Source: Variovorax paradoxus (GTDB taxonomy: Bacteria; Pseudomonadota; Gammaproteobacteria; Burkholderiales; Burkholderiaceae_C). From it: DNA of 64,000 nucleotides. The position numbers and the translations under genes are program-made. The DNA lies in NCBI RefSeq assembly GCF_022009635.1, contig NZ_CP091716.1:4231001-4295000 (forward strand), read 5' to 3'. How positions within the stretch are numbered: position 1 is the stretch's first letter; each line of letters opens with the position of its first letter. The notes under the pieces were generated by a model. The model was given only the letters and a program-made list of their open reading frames with translations, searched no databases and was not told where the DNA came from. This document shows positions 35,228 to 42,823 of this stretch, piece by piece.

Positions 35228-37093
35228 CTACCCCGCGCGGCGCTGCCCGGCCAGCCGCCGCACCACCGCCACCAGACGGTCGATCTCGTCGAAGGTGTTG
35301 TAGAACGCCAGCGAAGGCCGCACGGTCGTTTCCACGCCGAAGCGCCGCAGGATCGGCTGCGCGCAATGGTGGCCGGTGCGCACCGCGATGCCTTCGTCGT
35401 TCAGCGCATGGCCCACCTCTTCAGTGGTGTAGCCGTCGAGCACGAAGGACATCACGCTGGCCTTGTCGGCTGCCGTGCCGATCAGCCGCACACCGGGAAT
35501 CGCGCCGAGCTGCGCCATGCCGTACACCAGCAGGTCGTGCTCGTAGCGGGCGATGTTCTCGATGCCGATTTTGTTGACGTAGTCGATCGCCGCGCCCAGG
35601 CCCACCGCGTCGGCGATGTTGCCGGTGCCGGCCTCGAACTTGTTCGGGATCGGCTGGAATACGGTCTTCTCGAAGGTCACATCGGCAATCATGTTGCCGC
35701 CGCCCTGCCACGGAGGCATGTCCTCGAGCACCTCGCGCTTGCCCCAAACCACGCCGATGCCGGTCGGGCCGAACACCTTGTGGCCGGAGAACATGAAGAA
35801 GTCGGCGCCGATGTCCTGCACGTCCACTCGCATGTGCGAGACCGACTGCGCGCCGTCGACCAGCGCCTTCGCGCCCGCGCGGTGCGCCAGCTCGACGATC
35901 TCCTTCACCGGCACCACCGTGCCCAGCGCGTTCGAGACCTGCGTGACGGCGACGATCTTCGTACGGTCGTTGAGCAGCTTGCGGTATTCGTCGAGCAGCA
36001 CCTGGCCCGAGTCGTCCACCGGAATCACTCGCAGCTTCGCGCCCTTGGCGGCGGCGAGCTGCTGCCACGGCACGATGTTGGCGTGGTGCTCGAGGTTCGA
36101 CACGACGATCTCGTCGCCCTCGCCCACATGCTGGCCGCCCCAGCTCTTGGCCACGAGGTTGATGGCCTCGGTGGTGCCGCGCACGAAGACCACTTCCTCG
36201 ACCTCGGGCGCATTGATGAACTTGCGAACGCGTTCCCGCGCGCCCTCGTAGGCATCGGTCGCGCGCGCGGCCAGTTCGTGCGCCGCGCGGTGGATGTTCG
36301 AGTTCTCGTGCGCGTAGAAGTAGGCGATGCGGTCGATGACCGACTGCGGCTTGTGCGTGGTGGCCGCGTTGTCGAACCACACGAGCTGCTTGCCGTTCAC
36401 CCGCTCCTGCAGCACCGGGAAGTCGCGCCGAACCGCGTGCACGTCGAACGGTGGATGCTGGCCGCTGCCGGCCAGCGGCACCGCGTCGGGGCCTCGCGGA
36501 TCGGGCTTGGCCGGCGTGACGAAGCCGCTGGGCAGCCGCACTGCATCGACGAAATAGAACTGAGGGTTGCTCCCTCGCGCCTCCGGGGAGAGGGTTGGGG
36601 TGAGGGGCAGGACCTGCGCGGGCGCGGACACTGCGGGAACCGCGCCGGCCGGAGGATGCCCGAAGCTGTTGCTCAGGAAATAGAACGGCGACGCGTCCGC
36701 CTGCGGTGCCGAAGGCGCATTCACCTGCTGCGGCACGCCCAGCACCGAGCCGCCCGAGCGCGGCTCGAAGGCCGGCGCCACCGACAGCACGCTGTCCGGC
36801 ACGCCATTGCCCGCCACCGCATGCGGCAGCAGAGCGGGCGCACGGTTGGCAAGCGAAGGCAGTTGCGTAGGCGATGCCGGCACCAGATTGGCGCCCGGAA
36901 TCTGCCCCTGCGGAATCGGCGTGCCAGGCACGCTCGGGCCGAAGCCCGCCGGGCTCACCAGCGGCGAGCCTGGCGGCGCGACGTTGGCGGGAAACTGCGC
37001 GCCCGGCACCTCGGAGAACATGGCGCTGGCCATGCGCGCAAGGATGGCCGGATCGAACGGCGCCTCGCCCGGAATCGATGGAGTGCTGCTCAC
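35228..37093 (-). CDS. Family 2A encapsulin cargo cysteine desulfurase
   Basis: A PLP enzyme of 621 residues that takes sulfur from cysteine. Residues about 215-621 are a SufS-type desulfurase: FDNAATTHKPQSVIDRI, PLP Lys439 in FSGHKVFGPTGIG, and active-site Cys577 in VRTGHHCAQP. The 138-residue spacing between Lys and Cys equals that of SufS. The first 215 residues are a Pro/Ala/Gly-rich disordered extension, the hallmark of desulfurases packed inside family 2A encapsulins; its opening contains DPAILARMASAMFSEVPGAQ, which looks like a targeting helix, and two related motifs, SPFYFLSNSFG and QFYFVDAV. A stretch of the extension (residues about 163-175) is encoded by a REP-like repeat. It lies 6 bp downstream of the shell gene. 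Confidence 0.95.
   Translation of the reverse strand: MSSTPSIPGEAPFDPAILARMASAMFSEVPGAQFPANVAPPGSPLVSPAGFGPSVPGTPIPQGQIPGANLVPASPTQLPSLANRAPALLPHAVAGNGVPDSVLSVAPAFEPRSGGSVLGVPQQVNAPSAPQADASPFYFLSNSFGHPPAGAVPAVSAPAQVLPLTPTLSPEARGSNPQFYFVDAVRLPSGFVTPAKPDPRGPDAVPLAGSGQHPPFDVHAVRRDFPVLQERVNGKQLVWFDNAATTHKPQSVIDRIAYFYAHENSNIHRAAHELAARATDAYEGARERVRKFINAPEVEEVVFVRGTTEAINLVAKSWGGQHVGEGDEIVVSNLEHHANIVPWQQLAAAKGAKLRVIPVDDSGQVLLDEYRKLLNDRTKIVAVTQVSNALGTVVPVKEIVELAHRAGAKALVDGAQSVSHMRVDVQDIGADFFMFSGHKVFGPTGIGVVWGKREVLEDMPPWQGGGNMIADVTFEKTVFQPIPNKFEAGTGNIADAVGLGAAIDYVNKIGIENIARYEHDLLVYGMAQLGAIPGVRLIGTAADKASVMSFVLDGYTTEEVGHALNDEGIAVRTGHHCAQPILRRFGVETTVRPSLAFYNTFDEIDRLVAVVRRLAGQRRAG
36569..36607. repeat. REP-like palindromic repeat inside the cargo gene
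   Basis: The minus strand reads CTCACCCCAACCCTCTCCCC followed by GGAGGCGCGAGGGAGC, the well-known type of extragenic palindromic repeat found between genes in betaproteobacteria. Here it lies in frame and encodes LTPTLSPEARG within the disordered N-terminal extension of the desulfurase. The identification is from memory of the motif and was not searched. Confidence 0.65.
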
Positions 37094-37099
37094 AGCGGC

Positions 37100-38032
37100 T
37101 TACTTGTAGGTGTCGGGATAGTCGTGGTACTTGCCGATCTCGACATCGTCGAGCACCGCCAGCGCGTCGGTGGTCAGCACCGCGAGCGAGCAGTACAGCG
37201 AGATCAGGTAAGACGCGATCGCATGGTTGTTGATGCCCATGAAGCGCACCGACAGCCCCGGCCCCTGCTCGCCCGACAGGCCCGGCTGGAAGAGGCCCAC
37301 CACGCCCTGGCGCTTGTCGCCCACGCGCAGCAGCAGGATCTTGCTCTTGCCGTCGGCCACCGGCACCTTGTTCGACGGGATCAGCGGAATGCCGCGCCAG
37401 GTGATGAACTGCGAGCCGAACAGGCTCACCGTGGGCGGAGGCGTGCCGCGGCGCGTCGCTTCGCGGCCGAATGCGGCAATGGCCAGCGGGTGCGTGAGGA
37501 AGAAGGCAGGCTCCTTCCACACCTTGGTCAGCAGCTCGTCCAGGTCGTCGGGCGTGGGCGCGCCGGTCAGCGGAAAGATGCGCTGCTCTTCCGTCACCTG
37601 GGCCAGCAGGCCGTAGTCGGGGTTGTTGATGAGCTCGCTCTCCTGGTTCTCCTTGATCGTCTCGATCGTCAGGCGCAGCTGCTCCTTGATCTGGTCGTGC
37701 GGGCTGCTGTAGAGGTCGGAGATGCGGGTGTGCACATCGAGCACGGTGCTCACGGCATTGAGGTAGTGCTCGCGCGGATTCTCTTCGTAGTCCACGAAGG
37801 TGCGCGGCAGCTGATTTTCTTCTTCGCGCGAGGTGCAGGTGACCTTGATCGACTCGGGGTTCTTGACCTTGTTGACGCGGTAGATGCCCGCCTCCACCGG
37901 CACCCATTGCAGCAGGTGCGTCAGCCAGCGCGGGCTGATGGTCTCGAGCTGGGGAACTGTCTTGGTGGCATTGGCTAGCTGTCTTGCGGCGTTGTCGCCA
38001 AGGGCGGTCGTACCACCAACTGTTGCGCTCAT
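37100..38032 (-). CDS. Family 2A encapsulin shell protein
   Basis: A 310-residue HK97-fold shell protein, related to the sulfur-starvation protein SrpI, which assembles into a cage around cysteine desulfurase. Recognised by ETISPRWLTHLLQWVPVEAG, TCTSREEENQLPRTFVDYEE, RISDLYSSPHDQIKEQLRLT, and the C-terminal FMGINNHAIASYLISLYCSL and DVEIGKYHDYPD. Length is normal for the family. The ATG 38032 has CGGAG eight bases upstream. An intrinsic terminator ends only about 20 bp before this start, between it and the XRE gene, so shell and cargo expression probably depends on readthrough. The cargo gene follows after 6 bp. Confidence 0.96.
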   Translation of the reverse strand: MSATVGGTTALGDNAARQLANATKTVPQLETISPRWLTHLLQWVPVEAGIYRVNKVKNPESIKVTCTSREEENQLPRTFVDYEENPREHYLNAVSTVLDVHTRISDLYSSPHDQIKEQLRLTIETIKENQESELINNPDYGLLAQVTEEQRIFPLTGAPTPDDLDELLTKVWKEPAFFLTHPLAIAAFGREATRRGTPPPTVSLFGSQFITWRGIPLIPSNKVPVADGKSKILLLRVGDKRQGVVGLFQPGLSGEQGPGLSVRFMGINNHAIASYLISLYCSLAVLTTDALAVLDDVEIGKYHDYPDTYK

Positions 38033-38054
38033 GGATCAGGGCTCCGTGGGTTGA

Positions 38055-38086
38055 GAAAAAAGTGGCCGCCAGTGTCCGGCGGCCAC
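38055..38086 (-). terminator. Intrinsic terminator just upstream of the encapsulin shell gene
   Basis: A perfect 9-bp stem GTGGCCGCC / GGCGGCCAC (38062-38070 and 38078-38086) with a 7-base loop, followed on the minus strand by six T. It lies about 10 bp after the XRE stop codon and 22 bp before the shell start. It should separate the rhodanese-acetyltransferase-XRE transcript from shell and cargo, or set their ratio. Confidence 0.88.
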
Positions 38087-38096
38087 GGGTTTTCCC

Positions 38097-38366
38097 TCAA
38101 CAGGCTATAGCCGCCAAGTTGATCCTTCGCGCAAGGCGCGATTGCTCCAGCTGCTCGCAGCGCATGAGCAGACCGACCATGTTGATGCCCAGCGCGGTGG
38201 CCAGCTTCTGTGCCGTGACGATGGACGGTATGACGCGCCCGCGCTCGATCTCGCCCACGTAGGAGCGGTTCAGATCGGAACGCTCCGCCAGTTCTTCCTG
38301 AGACCAGCCCTTGCCTTCGCGCAGCTGGCGGATGGTGACTCCGAAGTCTTCGACGAATGCTTTCAT
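38097..38366 (-). CDS. XRE-family helix-turn-helix regulator
   Basis: An 89-residue protein, nearly all one Cro/CI-type helix-turn-helix: GVTIRQLREGKGWSQEELAE, then RSDLNRSYVGEIERGRVIPS. The C-terminal tail (CEQLEQSRLARRINLAAIAC) has two Cys. The ATG 38366 overlaps the stop of the acetyltransferase gene (ATGA), so the two are translationally coupled. Its place inside the encapsulin operon suggests it controls that operon. The ligand and operator are unknown. Confidence 0.88.
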   Translation of the reverse strand: MKAFVEDFGVTIRQLREGKGWSQEELAERSDLNRSYVGEIERGRVIPSIVTAQKLATALGINMVGLLMRCEQLEQSRLARRINLAAIAC

Positions 38367-39280
38367 GCCGCGCCACCTGCCTTCGGTGCGTTCTGCAGGC
38401 TGGCCTGCGTGACGCTCGCGCCCGCGGGCACGTCGTCGGTGATCCACACATTGCCGCCGATGACCGCGCCCTTGCCGAGCGTGACGCGCCCGAGGATGGT
38501 CGCGCCGGCGTAGATGACCACGTCGTCCTCCACCACCGGATGCCGCGGCAGGCCCTTCTGAAGGTTGCCTTCGGTGTCGGTCGGGAAACGCTTGGCGCCG
38601 AGAGTGACCGCCTGGTAGAGCCGCACGCGCTTGCCGATGACCGCCGTCTCGCCGATCACCACGCCCGTGCCGTGGTCGATGAAGAAGCCCGCGTCGATCT
38701 GCGCGCCCGGATGGATGTCGATGCCGGTCTGCCCGTGCGCCAACTCGGCCACGATGCGCGCCAGGAGCGGCAGGCCGAGCTTGTACAGCTCGTGCGCGAG
38801 GCGATGGTGAATCATCGCCAGCACGCCCGGATAGCACAGCAAAACCTCGTCGACGCTGCGCGCCGCGGGGTCACCCTGGTAGGCCGCGAGGACGTCGCTG
38901 TCGAGCAGGCGGCGCAGACCCGGCAACGCGGTGGCAAAGCGGCGTACGGCGTCCGTGGCCGCGTCGTCGATCTCGCTGGCGGGACGTGGTTCGTGGCGCG
39001 CATTGAAGTTCAGCTCCAGCCGCGCCTGCTGCAGCAGCGCCTGCAGAGCGGCATCGAGCGTATGGCCGACGTAGAAATCCTCGCTCTCGTGGCGCAGGTC
39101 CGGCGGCCCGAGCCGCATCGGAAAGAGCGCGCCCTTCAGCGACTCGACGATCTGCGCGAGCGCGTCACGCGACGGGAACTCGCGCGCGCCGGGCTCGCGC
39201 GAGCGGCGCTGCGAATCGCGCCATTCGTCGCGCACACCATGCAGCGCTCGGACGATGTCGCTCACTTCGAAATGGGCCAT
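38363..39280 (-). CDS. Serine O-acetyltransferase (EpsC/CysE-like) of the encapsulin operon
   Basis: Transfers acetyl from acetyl-CoA to serine, giving the acceptor used for cysteine synthesis. It has 305 residues. The N-terminal half is helical. The C-terminal half is a left-handed beta helix: GIDIHPGAQIDAGFFIDHGTG with the catalytic His-Asp region, GVVIGETAVIGKRVRLYQAV, and HPVVEDDVVIYAGATILGRV. The EpsC type is the one reported with family 2A encapsulins. The open frame extends upstream of ATG 39280 (MAHFEVSDIVRAL) but no better start is seen. Likely role: supplying cysteine precursor alongside the desulfurase. Confidence 0.93.
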   Translation of the reverse strand: MAHFEVSDIVRALHGVRDEWRDSQRRSREPGAREFPSRDALAQIVESLKGALFPMRLGPPDLRHESEDFYVGHTLDAALQALLQQARLELNFNARHEPRPASEIDDAATDAVRRFATALPGLRRLLDSDVLAAYQGDPAARSVDEVLLCYPGVLAMIHHRLAHELYKLGLPLLARIVAELAHGQTGIDIHPGAQIDAGFFIDHGTGVVIGETAVIGKRVRLYQAVTLGAKRFPTDTEGNLQKGLPRHPVVEDDVVIYAGATILGRVTLGKGAVIGGNVWITDDVPAGASVTQASLQNAPKAGGAA

Positions 39281-39332
39281 GTGTTGGTGTTTCTTTTCAA
39301 GTAGATGTCGGTCGTCGGCCGAAGCCGCTGAT

Positions 39333-39818
39333 TCAGTCCTGCACCCACGGCAGGCCGTGAAAGCGCCAGCCGTCGGAGCCGCCGCGGTGTTGATGCGCGT
39401 CGATCTCGCCTTCGAAGCCTTCGAGCACATTGAACACCCGCGTGAAGCCCGCCTTGGCAGCCGCTTCGGCGGCCAGGGCGGAACGCTTGCCGCTGCGGCA
39501 CAGCAGCAGCGCCACGGCGTCCTTGCCGCCGTCCTTGGCCAGTTTGGCTTCGAGTTCGCGCACGAAGCGCGGATTGCGCGTGAGCGCCGTCCCTGTGGCC
39601 CAGGCCACGTGCAGGCTCTCGGGCACATGGCCGACGAACTTGCGCTCCTCGCCGGAGCGTACGTCGACCAGCACGGCTTGGCCCTTCTGCACCAGTTCCC
39701 AGGCGATCGGAGGCGTCACGCCGCCGGCATAGGGCCAGTTGCTCTCGGCGGCCTTGGCGCGCGCCTGTTCGAGTGCTTCAGGCAGGACCACGAGTTCTTC
39801 TTCAACTTCCACTGACAT
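39333..39818 (-). CDS. Rhodanese-domain sulfurtransferase
   Basis: A 161-residue single-domain rhodanese that carries a persulfide. The active-site loop LLLCRSGKRS has Cys107, AVLVDVRSGEERKFVGHVPE is the CDC25/rhodanese motif, and FNVLEGFEGEIDAHQHRGG follows. The start at 39818 is preceded by AACAGGAG. It is the first gene of the encapsulin operon. In that context it probably passes sulfur between the encapsulated desulfurase and acceptors. Confidence 0.93.
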   Translation of the reverse strand: MSVEVEEELVVLPEALEQARAKAAESNWPYAGGVTPPIAWELVQKGQAVLVDVRSGEERKFVGHVPESLHVAWATGTALTRNPRFVRELEAKLAKDGGKDAVALLLCRSGKRSALAAEAAAKAGFTRVFNVLEGFEGEIDAHQHRGGSDGWRFHGLPWVQD

Positions 39819-39919
39819 GCTGTGAGGCTCCTGTTGTGCGTTGCATGCGCCTTGATGGCGATAACCACCACTGTAGAAGCCGCGGGCCGAAGCTCAAACA
39901 ACCGAAAAGTCGATTCCTA

Positions 39920-39934
39920 ACAACCAGCCGTTGT
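39920..39934. promoter_or_regulatory. Inverted repeat upstream of the encapsulin operon
   Basis: ACAAC-CAGCC-GTTGT, about 102 bp upstream of the rhodanese ATG. It is a candidate operator for a sulfur regulator or the operon's own XRE protein; no proof is available. Confidence 0.4.
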
Positions 39935-40045
39935 ATAGGCTGGGGACTAGTGGAGATTGTGCGGGGGTGCACGTGCGGGAGGAAGGAAGCTGTTTGCAGC
40001 TTCTAATGCGCTGGTCGAGTAAGGACTCTGCGGCTTGAGGCAAGC

Positions 40046-40071
40046 CAAAAGAAAACCCGCCGCAGCGGGTT
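40046..40071 (-). terminator. Intrinsic terminator after the tandem secreted paralogs
   Basis: A 7-bp stem AACCCGC / GCGGGTT with loop CGCA (40054-40071); on the minus strand it is followed by TTTTCTTTT. It lies about 30 bp after the stop of the gene at 40103. Confidence 0.8.
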
Positions 40072-40102
40072 GTGGATGAAGGACTTCAGGCTGATGAGAG
40101 TA

Positions 40103-40666
40103 TCAGGGCCTGTCACGCTCCGCCCGCGCCCTCCTCAGCCAGACCTCCGCTTCGCCTGGAGGAATCTGCCCTTCCGCTGCCAGCCTCTTGAGCCTTCGCT
40201 CATCAGCGCGATTCAACGCTTCCTTGAGAAGAGCCATCTTGCGTTCTCCGCACGGACGGCATTCGTAGAAGCCCGGCGGGCTGGCAGTGGGGTTCATCTT
40301 TTCGTCGAACTCTCCCGTGCTGATTCGCCCGGTGGGCTCGATGCCCATGGCGAGGACTCTGCCGTTCTTGAACGTAACAAGGGCACTCCCCTTGCATCCG
40401 GTGGTTCCCATGTTCTCGGGGTCGTAGGACTTCCACGAAATCCTGCGCATGTACCTGAGGGCATACCGCACATCTTCCTCTTTCAGAACGACATCGTCGC
40501 AATTCAGAAAGTCTTTGTCCTCCCAAGCGCTTCGGTGCGAAGGATGCGTGACTTCCACCTTTTTGACATAGCTAACGGGATATCGCCAGTCGGCGGCCTG
40601 CGCCGGTAATGCCGCTGCAGCAGCGGTCAGTGCCGCCGCAGCCGCAAGGACGTTGGTCTTCTTCAT
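40103..40666 (-). CDS. Secreted four-cysteine protein, third of three tandem paralogs
   Basis: A 187-residue protein with a Sec signal peptide (MKKTNVLAAA... ending LPAQAA near residue 25). The mature part has four Cys: Cys56 in FLNCDDVVLKEEDVRYALRY, Cys91 in TGCKGSALVTFKNGRVLAMG, and Cys136/139 in FYECRPC, followed by a charged helix KMALLKEALNRADERRLKRL. The pattern Cys..LTE-DV...VSW..Y....C.G.a...NGR resembles small periplasmic proteins seen next to toxins in other proteobacteria; this is recalled, not searched. It is closely similar to the two genes upstream, including the intergenic DNA. Probable role: periplasmic immunity to the amidase at 41877, by context. Confidence 0.8.
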   Translation of the reverse strand: MKKTNVLAAAAALTAAAAALPAQAADWRYPVSYVKKVEVTHPSHRSAWEDKDFLNCDDVVLKEEDVRYALRYMRRISWKSYDPENMGTTGCKGSALVTFKNGRVLAMGIEPTGRISTGEFDEKMNPTASPPGFYECRPCGERKMALLKEALNRADERRLKRLAAEGQIPPGEAEVWLRRARAERDRP

Positions 40667-40709
40667 TTTCTTGAGTTGACGGTCAATAGCTCTCGCCGAA
40701 CGGCAAGCA

Positions 40710-41270
40710 TCAAGGCTTATCGCGACTGGCTCGCAGCACTTTCAGCGTGCGCTCTGCCTCGCCAGGGGCCATCCGTCCTTCCGCTTCTAACCTCTTGAGC
40801 CTTCGCTCATCCGCGCGGTTCAGGGCATCTTTCAGAAGAGCCATCTTTCGCTCCCTGCAGGGTCTGCATTCGTAGAAGCTCGTCGGACTCCCCGCGAGCT
40901 TCATTTTTGCGTCGTACTCAAGGGCAAGAGCGCGCCCATTGGGTTCGATACCCATGGCGAGGATCTTCCCGTTCTTGAACGTGACGAAGGCGCTCCCTTC
41001 GCACCCTGTGGTATCGGTTCTTTCCGGGTCGTAGGCTCTCCATGAAACTCGACGCATGTGTCGCAAGGCATAGAGGACGTCCTCTTCTGTCAAAACGACG
41101 TCGTCGCAATTCAGGAAGTCCTTGTTCTCCCAAGCGCTTCGATGCGAAGGGTGCGTGACTTCCACCTTCTTGACATAGTTAATAGGATATCGACGGTCGG
41201 CCGCCTTCGTCGGTAATACCACTGCAGCAGCGGTCAGTGCCGCCGCCGCAAGGACGTTGGTCCTGTTCAT
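40710..41270 (-). CDS. Secreted four-cysteine protein, second of three tandem paralogs
   Basis: A 186-residue paralog with signal peptide ending VLPTKAA-DR. It has the same four Cys positions: FLNCDDVVLTEEDVLYALRH, TGCEGSAFVTFKNGKILAMG, FYECRPC. The 43-bp gap before the next paralog is nearly identical to the gap on its other side, showing duplication of the whole gene-plus-spacer unit. Base composition is lower in GC than the surrounding genes, which fits acquisition by transfer. Confidence 0.8.
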   Translation of the reverse strand: MNRTNVLAAAALTAAAVVLPTKAADRRYPINYVKKVEVTHPSHRSAWENKDFLNCDDVVLTEEDVLYALRHMRRVSWRAYDPERTDTTGCEGSAFVTFKNGKILAMGIEPNGRALALEYDAKMKLAGSPTSFYECRPCRERKMALLKDALNRADERRLKRLEAEGRMAPGEAERTLKVLRASRDKP

Positions 41271-41313
41271 TTTCTTGAGTTGATGGTCAATAGCTCTTGT
41301 CGAACGGCAAGCA

Positions 41314-41880
41314 TCAAGGCTTGTCGCGACTGGCTCGCAACACTTTCAGCCTGCGCTCTGCCTCGCCAGGGGTCATCTGTCCTTCCGCCTCCAGCCTCTT
41401 GAGTCTTCGCTCATCCGCGCGGTTCAGGGCATCTTTCAGAAGAGCCATCTTTCGCACCTTGCACGGGTAGCATTCGTAGAAGCTCGTGGAACCCGCAACA
41501 ACCTTCATCTTTGAGTCGTACTCCAAAGTGCCGATGCGCCCAGTGGGCTCGATGCCCATGGCGAGCACTCGCCCATTCTTGAACGTCACGAGCGCCTCGC
41601 CTTCGCATCCCGTGGCATCTACCTTCTCGGGGTCGTAGCCCTTCCACGAAACTCTTCGCATATGCCGCAAGGCATAGCGAACGTCCTCTTCCGTCAATAC
41701 GACGTCACCGCAATCCAGGAAGTCTTTGTTCTCCCAGGCAATATTTCGCGTTGAAGGCTCCGTCACCTCCATCTTGTGCACATAAGAGATCGGATATCGC
41801 CTATCGGCTGCTTGCGCCGGAAGCACTGCAGTCACTGCGAGCAGTACAGCTGCAACCGTGAGGATGTCTGTCTTGTTCAT
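41314..41880 (-). CDS. Secreted four-cysteine protein, first of three tandem paralogs
   Basis: A 188-residue paralog with signal peptide ending VLPAQAA-DR. Cys residues are in FLDCGDVVLTEEDVRYALRH, TGCEGEALVTFKNGRVLAMG and FYECYPC. It is the copy adjacent to the amidase gene: its ATG overlaps the amidase stop (ATGA), so the two are made together. This coupling of a signal-peptide-free cell-wall hydrolase with a periplasmic protein is the strongest evidence that the paralogs are immunity proteins. Confidence 0.82.
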   Translation of the reverse strand: MNKTDILTVAAVLLAVTAVLPAQAADRRYPISYVHKMEVTEPSTRNIAWENKDFLDCGDVVLTEEDVRYALRHMRRVSWKGYDPEKVDATGCEGEALVTFKNGRVLAMGIEPTGRIGTLEYDSKMKVVAGSTSFYECYPCKVRKMALLKDALNRADERRLKRLEAEGQMTPGEAERRLKVLRASRDKP

Positions 41881-42542
41881 GGTGTTGGCTCGGGAAGTTT
41901 CCAGTTCGCGCCCTGCGCTTCCGTTCTGTTCTTGCTGCTAACCACTGGATGGCGGAACACCTCTGTCGGGCTGATCTTTATCGAGTCTACGAGTACGTTG
42001 ACGAGCCACGCTAGGGATTGATTCTGAGCCGCAGTCGGTGCGTCGAATACGCTGTGCTCGCCTCTTATCTTTTCGATTGACCAATCGACCTCTTTTCGAG
42101 ATGGTTTGAACCCTGTCGGCATCCTCGCCCTGCCAACCATCTCGATCCCAATAGCCTCCATGTTGCTCGGGTAACGGTTGAAGGGCGTTTTGAGCATTTC
42201 GATTCGATGCATCTCCGTCGGGCCAGCCCTGGAGGGAAAGTCGGCCAGGGTGCATTTCTGTATCGCCAAACATCGCGCCTTCAGCGGCCCCACGTGATTC
42301 GTACGCTGATAAATCGCCGCCGTCTGATAGATCGTTCCATCCTTGTCGATGAGAAAGTGCGCGCCGTTGGCACCCGGCTGCCTGTAGCTGTTCAATGAAG
42401 ACGCCGAGGTATCGGCGTCCGTCTGGTGCACCACGATTCCCGTGATGGCTCCCGTTCTTCTTCCTCTTTCGATCCGTGTGCTGCGAGCATGCCTGACTCG
42501 CGCGTGACTGATCATTCCATGCTCATCCATTTCCACTCGCAT
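41877..42542 (-). CDS. Amidase_2-type peptidoglycan amidase without signal peptide, candidate effector
   Basis: A 221-residue protein of the zinc N-acetylmuramoyl-L-alanine amidase fold. GIVVHQTDADTSASSLNSY (His39), GANGAHFLIDKDGTIYQT, and NHVG (His83) match the domain; IGIEMVGRARM is the central strand, and FRHPVVSSKNRTEAQGANW near 197-214 supplies the probable second Zn ligand His198 with Glu208 where AmpD has Asp. The ATG 42542 has CAGGGAG eight bases upstream. It has a basic N-terminus and no signal peptide or membrane segment, so it is made in the cytoplasm; a phage-type lysin or a delivered antibacterial effector both fit. The linked secreted paralogs favour the effector reading. Confidence 0.8.
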   Translation of the reverse strand: MRVEMDEHGMISHARVRHARSTRIERGRRTGAITGIVVHQTDADTSASSLNSYRQPGANGAHFLIDKDGTIYQTAAIYQRTNHVGPLKARCLAIQKCTLADFPSRAGPTEMHRIEMLKTPFNRYPSNMEAIGIEMVGRARMPTGFKPSRKEVDWSIEKIRGEHSVFDAPTAAQNQSLAWLVNVLVDSIKISPTEVFRHPVVSSKNRTEAQGANWKLPEPTP

Positions 42543-42823
42543 GCGGTGACTCCCTGAAGATTTCCGTTTGGTTTTTCGACTCTTCGCGAGATGCGGCCGC
42601 ATGCCGGTTCAAGGCATGGACCACGATCTCGCGGCGCATGCTATGGCGGGGTCTTCAAGGCAGATGCACGGTTTTCAAAGATTGATCGAATTCCTGACAT
42701 TCAGCACATTCGATTTCCGGGCACTTGTAAATCACTAAAAGCAACTGCAAACAATCAGTCCCGTAAACGAAAAAACCCGGCGCCAATACGGCGCCGGGTC
42801 TTCTCGGAAAGCCCGAAGGTCTG
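42543..42823. other. Intergenic region between amidase and molbindin genes
   Basis: About 280 bp, AT-richer than average, without a gene. It holds the presumed promoter of the amidase operon and the terminator at 42770-42799. Nothing else was recognised. Confidence 0.6.
42770..42799 (-). terminator. Intrinsic terminator of the ssu-metY-mop operon
   Basis: A perfect 10-bp stem ACCCGGCGCC / GGCGCCGGGT with loop AATAC (42775-42799), followed by a T-run on the minus strand. It lies 25 bp after the molbindin stop and marks the end of the long sulfur operon. Confidence 0.92.

Larger units (their letters stand above)
39819..40102. other. Promoter region of the encapsulin operon and 3' region of the secreted paralogs
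   Basis: About 284 bp without a gene. It contains the ribosome-binding site and presumed promoter of the rhodanese gene on the minus strand, the inverted repeat at 39920-39934, and the terminator at 40054-40071 for the gene ending at 40103. Confidence 0.7.

Noticed and set aside
35366-37978. Plus-strand ORF of 870 codons opposite the encapsulin genes
   Set aside because: Shadow frame of the desulfurase and shell genes; composition is that of reverse-strand high-GC reading.
41877-42542. Amidase as part of a prophage lysis cassette
   Set aside because: No holin, spanin, integrase or structural phage gene is nearby, and the linked secreted paralogs do not look like phage proteins. The possibility is kept only as an alternative.
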